Source of the DNA: CAZFHA01 sp964518595 | GTDB lineage: Bacteria > Bacillota > Clostridia > Saccharofermentanales > Saccharofermentanaceae | NCBI GenBank assembly: GCA_964518595.1 | Contig: CAZFHA010000033.1 | Coordinates: forward strand, 1-16,726 | Length of the DNA stretch: 16,726 nucleotides | Reading direction: 5' to 3' | Shown here: one piece after another, positions 7,010 through 14,097 of the stretch | Position numbering within the stretch: position 1 is the first letter of the stretch | How the letters are laid out: every line of letters starts with the position of its first letter | Program-made: the position numbers and the translations under genes | Notes under the pieces: generated by a model | Databases searched by the model: none | Seen by the model: only the letters and a program-made list of their open reading frames with translations | Told to the model about the DNA's origin: nothing

Positions 7010-7085
7010 TGGAGCCTTTATCCAGGATCGAACTGGAGACCTCATCCTTACCATGGATGCGCTCTACCTACTGAGCTATAAAGGC
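7010..7085 (-). tRNA. tRNA-Thr (anticodon GGT)
   Basis: A 76-base cloverleaf on the minus strand. The acceptor stem is GCCTTTA/TAAAGGC, the D stem GCTC/GAGC, and the anticodon stem CATCC/GGATG with loop ATGGTAA (anticodon GGT, reading ACC/ACU). The T stem is TCCAG/CTGGA with loop TTCGATC, and the CCA end is encoded. All stems are fully paired, unlike the remnants downstream. It is co-transcribed behind tRNA-Gly, 12 bases away. Confidence 0.96.
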
Positions 7086-7097
7086 GGGTGTCATATG

Positions 7098-7171
7098 TGG
7101 AGCGGATGACGGGAATCGAACCCGCGTGGTCAGCTTGGGAAGCTGGAGTTCTACCATTGAACTACATCCGC
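7098..7171 (-). tRNA. tRNA-Gly (anticodon CCC)
   Basis: A 74-base cloverleaf. The acceptor stem is GCGGATG/CATCCGC and the D arm GTTCAATGGTAGAAC. The anticodon loop TTCCCAA gives anticodon CCC, reading GGG. The T arm is CGGG-TTCGATT-CCCG and CCA is encoded. The outermost anticodon-stem pair is a C-A mismatch; the remaining stems pair well. It is the first gene of the operon. Confidence 0.95.
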
Positions 7172-7190
7172 ATCGCTTGATGCACGATAG

Positions 7191-7219
7191 ATTATACAAA
7201 CAAAATAGCACGCTGTCAA
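7191..7219 (-). promoter_or_regulatory. Consensus promoter of the tRNA operon
   Basis: On the minus strand TTGACA (7214-7219) and TATAAT (7191-7196) are both perfect and exactly 17 bp apart. They end 19 bases before the tRNA-Gly 5' end, as expected for a strong sigma-A stable-RNA promoter. Confidence 0.93.
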
Positions 7220-7264
7220 TCACTAATTTTTCCTAGATTATTGGATAACGGCTTCAGCGGCTTC

Positions 7265-8029
7265 CTAGTCGCCATAGCGCTTTAAGAATTGTTGTGTTCT
7301 TTGGTTATTAGAAGAAAACACCTGTTCCGGTGTACCCTGCTCCACAATAACTCCCTGATCCATAAAAATAATCCGATCTGATAACTCTGAGGCGAAGGCC
7401 ATTTCGTGGGTCACAACTACCATGGTCATTTTCTCTTCTGCTAAGGAACGAATGACTTTAAGTACTTCTCCGGTTAACTCCGGATCAAGCGCTGAAGTCG
7501 GTTCATCAAAAAAGATGATTTCCGGGCGCATAGCCAAGGTACGGGCAATTGCAGCACGCTGTTGTTGACCACCGGATAGCTGAAAAGGATAGGCAGAAGC
7601 TTTTTCTTCCAGACCCAACTTTTTTAACAGCTCCACCCCAGCAGCCTCAGCCTCTTCTTTGGCTTGCTTTAATACTTGGACCGGTGCCTCAATAATATTT
7701 TGCAAAATTGAGAGATGGGGAAAAAGATTAAAATTTTGAAAAACTAATCCAACTTGTAAGCGAATAGACTTTTGTACGGCTTTGGAACTATAGATAGTCT
7801 GGCCGGAAGTATCATTTTGACATAGAATTTCGCCACCAACCTCGATTAGCCCTTTATCGGCCTTTTCCAACTGGTTAATTAAGCGTAGTAATGTTGACTT
7901 CCCTGACCCGGAAGGGCCAATGACTGACAACACCTCTCCTTTACCCACTTCCAGAGACATGTTTTTTAAAACTTCCAGACTGCCAAAACGCTTATATAGC
8001 CCATTTACCTTTAGAACTTTCTCTGTCAT
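7265..8029 (-). CDS. Polar amino-acid ABC transporter, ATP-binding subunit (GlnQ/HisP type)
   Basis: A 254-residue ATPase that powers uptake of a polar amino acid through the permease encoded just upstream. Seen: Walker A GPSGSGKST at 38-46, the Q-loop region VGLVFQNFNLFPH at about 93-105, signature LSGGQQQR at 151-158, Walker B IIFFDEP at 171-177 and the H-loop histidine at 208. The length and the FPHLSILQNIIEAP stretch are typical of the polar amino-acid (PAAT) family. The start lies 10 bp after the permease stop, with an AGGGTGA-type ribosome site overlapping that stop. It is the last gene of a receptor-permease-ATPase operon. The substrate is not determinable. Confidence 0.95.
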   Translation of the reverse strand: MTEKVLKVNGLYKRFGSLEVLKNMSLEVGKGEVLSVIGPSGSGKSTLLRLINQLEKADKGLIEVGGEILCQNDTSGQTIYSSKAVQKSIRLQVGLVFQNFNLFPHLSILQNIIEAPVQVLKQAKEEAEAAGVELLKKLGLEEKASAYPFQLSGGQQQRAAIARTLAMRPEIIFFDEPTSALDPELTGEVLKVIRSLAEEKMTMVVVTHEMAFASELSDRIIFMDQGVIVEQGTPEQVFSSNNQRTQQFLKRYGD

Positions 8030-8039
8030 AAAATCACCC

Positions 8040-8702
8040 TTAACCCTTGTAGTAATTGGTCTTTTTTTCTAAGCGAGAAAAGACTAAAGCTACCACGCTA
8101 TTCATCACCAAGTAAAATAAGCCTGCCACAATAATTGGCGTTACACTGCCGGAAGAAGAGGTGAGATTTTTTGCTTGGCGGAAAAGCTCAATTACCCCAA
8201 TTACCTGTGCCAATGAGGTATCTTTTACTAAAGTCATGCACTCATTGGCACAGGTGGGTAATATCCTTTTAAATAACTGTGGCAAAATAATTCGTCGGAA
8301 CGCTTGGCTACGGGACAACCCCAGCACAGCAGCAGCCTCGTATTGCCCTACCGGAATAGACTCTAATCCGCCACGGTAAATCTCTGCAAAGTAGGCCGCG
8401 TAATTTAGGCTAAATGCCAAGATTGCAACCAGAAAGCGGTTATCGCCTTTAAATCCGAATACCAGAGAAGGAACATACATAAAGAAAAGTAGTTGGAGCA
8501 TGAGAGGCGTGCCTCGCATGACCAATAAGTAGAGCCGGATAGGCGAACGCACTAAAGCAAACTTTGACATCCGTAGCTTTGCGATTAGCATTCCCAATGG
8601 TAAAGAGAAAAGTAAGGTTAACCCAAATATTTGTAAAGCCGTCAGAGTACCCTCTAACAATACGGAGACTTGAGTTTGGAAAAAGTGGTTTATTGCGTCC
8701 AC
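8040..8702 (-). CDS. Polar amino-acid ABC transporter permease (HisM/GlnP type)
   Basis: A 220-residue membrane protein with about five hydrophobic segments. Seen: the N-terminal TLTALQIFGLTLLFSLPLG segment typical of the family, RGTPLMLQLLFF at about 64-75, and the cytoplasmic EAA loop (YEAAAVLGLSRSQAFRRIILPQ) that docks onto the ATPase. Translation starts at GTG, chosen because AGGAG lies about eight bases upstream and the family-like N-terminus follows at once. The receptor gene lies 32 bp upstream and the ATPase gene 10 bp downstream, so the three should be co-expressed. It should form a homodimeric channel. Confidence 0.93.
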   Translation of the reverse strand: MDAINHFFQTQVSVLLEGTLTALQIFGLTLLFSLPLGMLIAKLRMSKFALVRSPIRLYLLVMRGTPLMLQLLFFMYVPSLVFGFKGDNRFLVAILAFSLNYAAYFAEIYRGGLESIPVGQYEAAAVLGLSRSQAFRRIILPQLFKRILPTCANECMTLVKDTSLAQVIGVIELFRQAKNLTSSSGSVTPIIVAGLFYLVMNSVVALVFSRLEKKTNYYKG

Positions 8703-8734
8703 AGCTTGGCTCCTATCCAGAAAATTCTCACTTC

Positions 8735-9625
8735 TTATTTAATAACCGTTACATCCCGACCAAACCAGGTCTCTGAAATTTTGGTAAGAGTACCGTCTTC
8801 AGACATGGCCTTTAATTCATTGTTTACTTTGTCCCGCAGAGCCTGATCGCCTTTTCGGAAGCCAACACCATAGGTTTCTTCTGCTAAGGCTTCATCTAAG
8901 ATAACAAAATCCTTATTATTTTTGGCTATATAGTAGGCCGCAACGACTTCGTCCATTAGCACCGCATCTGAAATCTGGGTTTCCAAATCCAAGAAAGCTG
9001 TCACATTATCGGAAAGCTCAACTATCTCGCCTAAAGAATCTTTAACTTCCGGGTTAGCACTCAGAGCATCAGCAGCACTGGAAGCGGCTTGCAAAGCGAC
9101 TACTTTACCTTCCAGATCAGCCAGCGTCTTAATCGCTGAGTCTCCCCGAACAATAACTACCTGGCGATTCTGCATATAAGGGTCTGTGAAGTTAACTTCT
9201 TTGGAACGCTCTTCAGTGATAGTTAAACCATTCCAGATACAGTCAATTTTGCCGGAATTTAGTTCAAGTGACTTGCTGTCCCAATCAATGGGTTGCAATT
9301 TTAGTTCAATACCTAAACGTTTGCAAACTTCTTTGGCTACGTCTATATCAAAGCCAACAATTTCATTCTTTTCATCTCTAAATCCCATGGGAGGAAAAGC
9401 GTCATCCAGTCCGAGCACCATAGTTCCAGCACTTTGTACTTTTTCCCAAGAGGCATCTTCCGCCGCGCCTGAAGATGCGGAACTTGAAGAGGCACCATTT
9501 GATGCTGCTTGGCTTGCTTCTTTTGAACTCGCTTTTGTCTCATTTGCCCCAGAATTACCACAGCCACTCAGCAGCAGTGATCCTGCCAAAGTAAGTGCCA
9601 TGATTACAGAAATAATTTTTTTCAT
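8735..9625 (-). CDS. Amino-acid ABC transporter substrate-binding lipoprotein
   Basis: A 296-residue extracellular receptor (SBP_bac_3 family). It has a lipoprotein signal peptide with lipobox LLSGC, so Cys22 would be lipidated and anchored in the membrane. A low-complexity Ser/Ala linker follows (about 24-56), then the family core with DAFPPMGFRDEKNEIVGFDIDVAKEV (about 75-100), the DCIWNGLTITEERS stretch and FTDPYMQNRQVVIV. These mark polar amino-acid or cystine-type receptors; the ligand cannot be told. The start is supported by GGAGG seven bases upstream. It is first in the operon, as usual for such importers. Confidence 0.94.
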   Translation of the reverse strand: MKKIISVIMALTLAGSLLLSGCGNSGANETKASSKEASQAASNGASSSSASSGAAEDASWEKVQSAGTMVLGLDDAFPPMGFRDEKNEIVGFDIDVAKEVCKRLGIELKLQPIDWDSKSLELNSGKIDCIWNGLTITEERSKEVNFTDPYMQNRQVVIVRGDSAIKTLADLEGKVVALQAASSAADALSANPEVKDSLGEIVELSDNVTAFLDLETQISDAVLMDEVVAAYYIAKNNKDFVILDEALAEETYGVGFRKGDQALRDKVNNELKAMSEDGTLTKISETWFGRDVTVIK

Positions 9626-9702
9626 TATCCAGCCTCCATTTTGTAAAACTCATATCAGATCCTTTGGATGTCTTGAAACCTTTATTAAGGCATCGCTTTA
9701 GT

Positions 9703-9731
9703 ATTGTAAAGCATTTTTAGCATAGGGTAAA
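9703..9731 (-). promoter_or_regulatory. Putative promoter of the amino-acid ABC operon
   Basis: On the minus strand TTTACC (9726-9731) and TACAAT (9703-9708) are 17 bp apart, with four and five matches to consensus, about 78 bases before the receptor start codon. The -35 box abuts the base of the long hairpin at 9732-9770. Confidence 0.5.
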
Positions 9732-9770
9732 GGGAAAAGGTTAAATAAAGAGTTTATTTAGCCTTTTCCC
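9732..9770 (-). terminator. Long hairpin between the glycosyltransferase gene and the ABC operon
   Basis: Two 18-base arms (GGGAAAAGG.TAAATAAA and its inverse) pair with a single mismatch around a three-base loop. On the minus strand it follows the glycosyltransferase stop by 57 bases and is followed by TTTACCC, only a weak T tract. It probably ends glycosyltransferase transcription. Its contact with the next promoter also allows a regulatory role. No gene is seen elsewhere in 9626-9827. Confidence 0.55.
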
Positions 9771-9827
9771 AGAGAGTATTTGCCTTGTCTATCTTTTAAT
9801 GGAAAAGAAACCTGAAAATCTATGGCA

Positions 9828-11186
9828 CTATTTTAGATCTTTTCGATTACTACTACGCTGTTTTGTTGGCTTTTGAGGCCGTTGTGATAACGTTGGCGTA
9901 GTCAGGTTTAGATAACGTAAAGCGCCTCTTTTTATATCCTCAGGAGTTAAGGGTTTAAGCCGGGCATTTACTTTGTAAGCCTTTTGCACCCGGGCACTGT
10001 CTACCGTATGGGCATAAATATCTTCAATTCTTTCGGCAAAAGTGGTGGCGGCGTAGGGAACTATGCTGCCATAGGCATTACTGGCATAACTTTGGGACTG
10101 TTCTTTGTTAAGGAGCATTTCAGCCAGTAGCTTAGGTAAGTCATCATTATCCTCAAATAGCCTACCACTAACTCGGTCAATAATAACCGACTTAATACAC
10201 TCATCTTGACGGGCAGCGATTGGAATACCTGCCGCCATAGCCTCGTAATAAGTAAGTCCCTGGGTTTCCGTCTGAGAGCAACATACAAAAGCATCTCCCA
10301 GCTGATAGTAAAGTCCAATCTGCTTATAGGGAACACCACCGGTAAAAATTACCCGTTTTTCAATTTGAAGTTTCTTCGCCAACAGCTGTAAATTGCTGCG
10401 TTCCGGACCGTCGCCTACGATTACCAGGCGAGCTTCTGGTACTAAGGTTAAAATCTTCGGCATCTGCTCTAAAACAACATCTAAACTCTTCTCTTTAGCT
10501 ATCCGACCAAGACACAAAATAATGGGCCAGGCAGGGTCTAAGCCAAGCTCACCTTTCAGCTTAGCAATGTCTGAAGGTGAAAACTGTTCCTTCATAAAAG
10601 GTGCCAAATCAATTCCCGTAGGAATAACAAATATCGGACGCTTTACGCCATACTGCTCCAAAGACTGAGCCGTCTTCTCCGTGGGAACAATAACCGTTGC
10701 CGCCATATTGCAAAAGGTTCGGCTGTAAGCTCTAGCCATATCCGGCGTCAAAATTAAGCCTTTAGCTACATAGTGCGTGTAGTCCTCATACATGGTGTGA
10801 TAGGTGTGAAGCAAAGGGATTCCAAAGGTTTTGGAGATGCTCTTACCCATAAAGCCCATAGCGAACTCTGTCTGGGTATGAATAACATCAATCTTGAGAC
10901 GCTTAATAATGTTATGTACCCGTAGAGATATAGGTGAAGCGATACGATTGGGTTTTAAGAAAGTAACAGGAATACTGGGGAGGCGAAAAATAACGACTCC
11001 TTGCTCTACCCTCCGAATGGCAAAAGCTTTACTCTTATGCTCCTTGTCACGGCAACGCGGCTCAGATACAGTAAAAACATATACTTGATGTCCCCGACGG
11101 TTTAGCTCCTTAGAAAGTGTATAAACCGAAGAAGCCACCCCATTAATGCATGGAAAATACGTATCGGTAAAAATTGCGATATTCAT
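9828..11186 (-). CDS. GT4-family glycosyltransferase, diacylglycerol-glucosyltransferase-like
   Basis: A 452-residue GT-B fold retaining glycosyltransferase. The N-terminus MNIAIFTDTYFPCINGVASS and the HTYHTMYEDYTHYV motif at about 127-140 resemble bacterial 1,2-diacylglycerol 3-glucosyltransferases, which make membrane glycolipids. The donor-binding half has LGRIAKEKS (226-234), VGDGPE (257-262) and the EX7E motif E307-E315. The C-terminus (about 430-452) is a basic tail rich in K, R, Q and P, which could hold the protein at the inner membrane face. I start at ATG 11186; the longer frame would use TTG with no ribosome site, whereas GGGGGA precedes this ATG. It is monocistronic and divergent from hcp. 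The acceptor is inferred, and a mannosyltransferase role is possible. Confidence 0.87.
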   Translation of the reverse strand: MNIAIFTDTYFPCINGVASSVYTLSKELNRRGHQVYVFTVSEPRCRDKEHKSKAFAIRRVEQGVVIFRLPSIPVTFLKPNRIASPISLRVHNIIKRLKIDVIHTQTEFAMGFMGKSISKTFGIPLLHTYHTMYEDYTHYVAKGLILTPDMARAYSRTFCNMAATVIVPTEKTAQSLEQYGVKRPIFVIPTGIDLAPFMKEQFSPSDIAKLKGELGLDPAWPIILCLGRIAKEKSLDVVLEQMPKILTLVPEARLVIVGDGPERSNLQLLAKKLQIEKRVIFTGGVPYKQIGLYYQLGDAFVCCSQTETQGLTYYEAMAAGIPIAARQDECIKSVIIDRVSGRLFEDNDDLPKLLAEMLLNKEQSQSYASNAYGSIVPYAATTFAERIEDIYAHTVDSARVQKAYKVNARLKPLTPEDIKRGALRYLNLTTPTLSQRPQKPTKQRSSNRKDLK

Positions 11187-11225
11187 TATCCGAGTTCCCC
11201 CATTTGTTTTGACCTGTGTCAACTA

Positions 11226-11253
11226 ATATTACAAGTATAATACAAAGCGTCAA
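11226..11253 (-). promoter_or_regulatory. Putative promoter of the glycosyltransferase gene
   Basis: On the minus strand TTGACG (11248-11253) and TAATAT (11226-11231) are 16 bp apart, about 40 bases before the chosen ATG. The overlapping TTGTATTATACT offers alternative -10 boxes. Confidence 0.45.
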
Positions 11254-11275
11254 GAAAGTCGTGTTTTTTTTGCTG

Positions 11276-11291
11276 CGTTGCAAATGCAACG
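11276..11291. promoter_or_regulatory. Perfect 16-bp palindrome, candidate regulator site for hcp
   Basis: CGTTGCA-AA-TGCAACG has perfect 7-bp arms. Its centre is about 40.5 bp before the transcription start predicted from the -10 box TATGAT, the usual place for a class II Crp/Fnr-type activator. No good -35 box is present there. HcpR, a Crp/Fnr relative, is known to control hcp in many anaerobes; assigning this site to it is inference. Confidence 0.55.
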
Positions 11292-11311
11292 ATTTTTCTT
11301 ATTTTTTGGTG

Positions 11312-11317
11312 TATGAT
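11312..11317 (+). promoter_or_regulatory. Putative -10 box of hcp
   Basis: TATGAT lies 58 bases before the hcp start codon. No recognisable -35 is found 16-18 bp upstream, where a palindromic site lies instead. Confidence 0.45.
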
Positions 11318-11375
11318 AAGAGCAGAACAAGAGTTTTTTATCTATGTGTATTGTTTAAAATCAAGGAGGTAATTT

Positions 11376-12908
11376 ATGTCAGATATGTTTTGTTTTCAGT
11401 GCCAACAGACAGCCCGTGGAACTGCTTGTACCGGTAAAGCCGGTGTTTGTGGTAAAGACGCGAATACAGCTGAAATGCAAGATGAGCTTACGGGCCATCT
11501 CATTACCTTGGCTCAGACTCAGAAGCCTTCTCCCCAGTTAGACCGACAGATCATTGAAGGACTTTTCACCACTGTCACCAATGTCAGTTTTGATAGTGAC
11601 AGAATTAGACAGCAAATTAATAGTTTGCCATCCCTTTCTACTAAAGCCTATGATATGAATCAACTTTGGCAAGGGGACGAAGATATTCGCTCCTTAAAAA
11701 CGCTAATTTTACTTGGTTTACGGGGCATGGCGGCCTATGCTTATCATGCACTGGCTCTGGGCTATCAAAGTCCTACGGTTAACAGCTTCTTCTATGAAGC
11801 TTTGAAAGCCTTAGGCTCTGAGGGTAATTTTGACACACTTTTGGAGTTAACCTTAAAAACCGGTAAGGTCAATTTAGAATGTATGGAGGTTTTGGATAAG
11901 GCGAATACAGAGACCTATGGCGATCCCGTACCCACCCAAGTCTCAATGAAAATTGAGCCGGGGCCTTTTATCGTTGTATCCGGTCACGACCTGCACGACC
12001 TTAAGTTACTCCTAGATCAGACCCAAGGTAAAGGCATTAATATCTACACCCACTCTGAAATGCTACCTGCTCACGGCTATCCCAAATTAAAGGCTTATCC
12101 TCATTTAAAAGGGAACTTTGGTACCGCTTGGCAGAGTCAGCAAAAAGAGTTCGATCATATTCCCGCCCCTATTCTCTTTACTACCAACTGCTTGATGCCC
12201 ATAAGAGAAAGTTATCATGATAGAGTCTTTACTACTGCGGTGGTAGCTTATCCAGAAATGGTTCATATTGGTGAGGATAAGGATTTCACTCCGGTTATTG
12301 AAAAGGCTCTGGCTTTAGGTGGCTATAACGAAGCCAAGCAAATGACGGGAATTAATGGGGGAGAAACACTTACTACTGGCTTTGGACACACCACCGTCCT
12401 GTCTGTAGCCGATCAAGTGGTTGCCGCTGTGAAGGAGAAAAAGCTTAATCACATTTTCTTGGTGGGCGGTTGCGATGGTGCTGCCACCGGACGTAATTAC
12501 TATACCGACTTTGTAAAAAATGTTCCTTCAGACAGCTTAGTTCTGACTTTAGCCTGTGGCAAATACCGCTTTAATGATTTGGATTTAGGCACCATTGGCG
12601 GCCTTCCACGTCTGCTGGATATGGGGCAATGTAACGACGCCTATAGCGCTATCAAGGTTGCTGCGGCTTTGGCAGAAGTCTTTGGTTGTGACATCAATCA
12701 ATTGCCCCTGCATCTTGTCCTCTCCTGGTATGAACAAAAAGCCGTCTGTATTCTTTTAACCCTTTTAGCTCTGGGCATTAAAAACATTCGTTTAGGGCCA
12801 ACCCTACCGGCTTTTGTTTCACCAAAGGTTTTAGGAATTTTACAGGAAGCCTTCCAACTAACTCCTATTACCACTGCCCAAGAAGATCTGGCTACTATTC
12901 TAGCCTAA
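11376..12908 (+). CDS. hcp: Hybrid-cluster protein (hydroxylamine reductase / NO-stress protein)
   Basis: A 510-residue cytoplasmic iron-sulfur enzyme. The N-terminal cluster motif uses C6, C9, C18 and C25 (spacing 2-8-6), close to the class I anaerobe type rather than the wider-spaced enterobacterial one. All expected hybrid-cluster ligands are visible: H204, E228, C272, C366 (GGCDG), C394 (ACGKYRFND), C419 (GQCND), and E453/K455 in SWYEQKA. The family reduces hydroxylamine and, in better-studied cases, nitric oxide or S-nitrosylates proteins. It is slightly shorter than the common 540-550 residues. The ribosome site AAGGAGGT (11363-11370) is perfect. It is the only plus-strand protein gene, monocistronic with its own terminator. 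No hcr reductase gene is adjacent, so its electron donor is encoded elsewhere. Confidence 0.96.
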   Translation: MSDMFCFQCQQTARGTACTGKAGVCGKDANTAEMQDELTGHLITLAQTQKPSPQLDRQIIEGLFTTVTNVSFDSDRIRQQINSLPSLSTKAYDMNQLWQGDEDIRSLKTLILLGLRGMAAYAYHALALGYQSPTVNSFFYEALKALGSEGNFDTLLELTLKTGKVNLECMEVLDKANTETYGDPVPTQVSMKIEPGPFIVVSGHDLHDLKLLLDQTQGKGINIYTHSEMLPAHGYPKLKAYPHLKGNFGTAWQSQQKEFDHIPAPILFTTNCLMPIRESYHDRVFTTAVVAYPEMVHIGEDKDFTPVIEKALALGGYNEAKQMTGINGGETLTTGFGHTTVLSVADQVVAAVKEKKLNHIFLVGGCDGAATGRNYYTDFVKNVPSDSLVLTLACGKYRFNDLDLGTIGGLPRLLDMGQCNDAYSAIKVAAALAEVFGCDINQLPLHLVLSWYEQKAVCILLTLLALGIKNIRLGPTLPAFVSPKVLGILQEAFQLTPITTAQEDLATILA

Positions 12909-12930
12909 TATAACTTAACCCTTATTCTCA

Positions 12931-12979
12931 AAGAGGCCGACTCTAACTAAACGTGAGTCGGCCTCTTCTTTGCTTTTTA
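12931..12979 (+). terminator. Terminator of hcp
   Basis: A perfect 13-bp stem (AAGAGGCCGACTC, 12931-12943, and its inverse, 12955-12967) with an 11-base loop is followed by CTTTGCTTTTT. It may also stop minus-strand transcription arriving from the sugar ABC operon. The remaining bases to 13073 show no gene. Confidence 0.85.
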
Positions 12980-13073
12980 GGGCAACAATTTTCGAAGGAT
13001 TTACACCTATAATAGAATTAATTTTAGCTTTCTGGCGATTTCTTATCTTCCCTTTTTAGCTCAGCTACAACAA

Positions 13074-14084
13074 TCATCTAACTTCACTTTTAATCCCTTT
13101 GCCAAAGAGACTTTTCTTCATTCTTTGGAACATTTGGGTAAAGACTTGCGACTGTAAGGCAATGGAAAGAAGGATAATTCCACCCATTACCACTTGCTGC
13201 CAGGAAGAGGAAAGTTTTCCGGAATAGTTAAAGATTGTATTAATAATAGTAATGATCATAACACCGAAAAACACACCGCTAAACTTACCTTCTCCGCCGG
13301 AGAGCTTAACTCCGCCCAGAGCACACATAGCGATGGCGTTGGTTTCCCAGGCATCACCGGCATTAGGCTGTGCCGTTCCTAATTTAGAAACAGTTAGTAC
13401 ACCAGCGATAGCCGCAAACAGTCCGCAGGCCATAAAGGCAAGAATTTTGGTTTTGTTCACCGACAGACCCATCATTCGGGCAGCTTCTTCATTACCGCCG
13501 ATGGCGTATAGGGAGGTTCCAAAACGAGTATTCTTAGAAATGTGCATACAAAATAGAGTCAAAGCGATAAAAATCACCACCAAGATTGGGATGGTCTGAC
13601 CGCCTAGAAAAGGAATTTTTTGATTGGCCAGGGCATGTAAGAAATCGCCCTGTAATGGGACAGGCTTTTTGTCTGTGATTAACATCACAACCCCTCGCAA
13701 ACCCAGAAGCATAGCTAACGTAGTTATCCATGAAGATATCTTTAGCTTAGTGACAATTAGACCATTTATTAAACCACAAAGAAGTCCAGCTCCCAATCCC
13801 ATCACCAGACCCAGTACTTGATTTTGTCCAGCAAAGAGTGCCATAACTACACCGGAAAAGGCCATAACCGCTCCCACAGATAGATCAATTTGCCCTATAA
13901 GTATGACAAAGGCCATACCTAAAGCAACGATACCGATGTCACTGGCTCCCTTACGGATTAAAAGCATGATAGCGGGGAAAGAAAACATATTTTTATCTGA
14001 GAACGCCACACTAGCCACGATAAATAAAGCTAGGAAGGCAAGGATTGAACTTTTTGAATAGAACCAGTTCCAAGTCTTTTTCAT
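13074..14084 (-). CDS. Sugar-type ABC transporter permease 2 (RbsC family)
   Basis: A 336-residue membrane protein of the ribose/galactose/xylose permease family (BPD_transp_2), with about eight to ten hydrophobic segments. Family marks: GMAFVILIGQIDLSVGAVMAFSG in the first half, YAIGGNEEAARMMGLSVNKTK in the middle, and ETNAIAMCALGGVKLSGGEG near the C-terminus. I chose the ATG at 14084, which has AAGGAGG five bases upstream, over the longer frame that would overlap the preceding gene. It lies 13 bp after permease 1 and is the last gene of the operon. Together with permease 1 it probably forms a heterodimeric channel, as in galactofuranose, rhamnose and AI-2 importers. The substrate is unknown. 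Confidence 0.92.
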   Translation of the reverse strand: MKKTWNWFYSKSSILAFLALFIVASVAFSDKNMFSFPAIMLLIRKGASDIGIVALGMAFVILIGQIDLSVGAVMAFSGVVMALFAGQNQVLGLVMGLGAGLLCGLINGLIVTKLKISSWITTLAMLLGLRGVVMLITDKKPVPLQGDFLHALANQKIPFLGGQTIPILVVIFIALTLFCMHISKNTRFGTSLYAIGGNEEAARMMGLSVNKTKILAFMACGLFAAIAGVLTVSKLGTAQPNAGDAWETNAIAMCALGGVKLSGGEGKFSGVFFGVMIITIINTIFNYSGKLSSSWQQVVMGGIILLSIALQSQVFTQMFQRMKKSLFGKGIKSEVR

Positions 14085-14097
14085 GCAAGCCTCCTTA

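Larger units (their letters stand above)
6898..7062. repeat. Third, partial repeat unit running into the intact tRNA-Thr
   Basis: It repeats the unit from GCCTTCCAGG onward, with one substitution (GGACACTAG for GGGCACTAG). It lacks the 71-bp element plus one flank (78 bp shorter) and merges into the functional tRNA-Thr gene. It probably represents the ancestral arrangement. Confidence 0.8.

Noticed and set aside
6240..7085. CRISPR array
   Set aside because: The repeats are 309-bp tandem units of tRNA-derived sequence, not short regular repeats with unique spacers, and no cas genes are present.
7200..7264. Terminator after the amino-acid ABC ATPase gene
   Set aside because: I could pair only short imperfect arms and found no GC stem followed by T residues on the minus strand.
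9186..9701. 171-codon plus-strand open frame
   Set aside because: It is antisense to the strongly supported receptor lipoprotein gene and is produced by that gene's Ser/Ala-rich codons.
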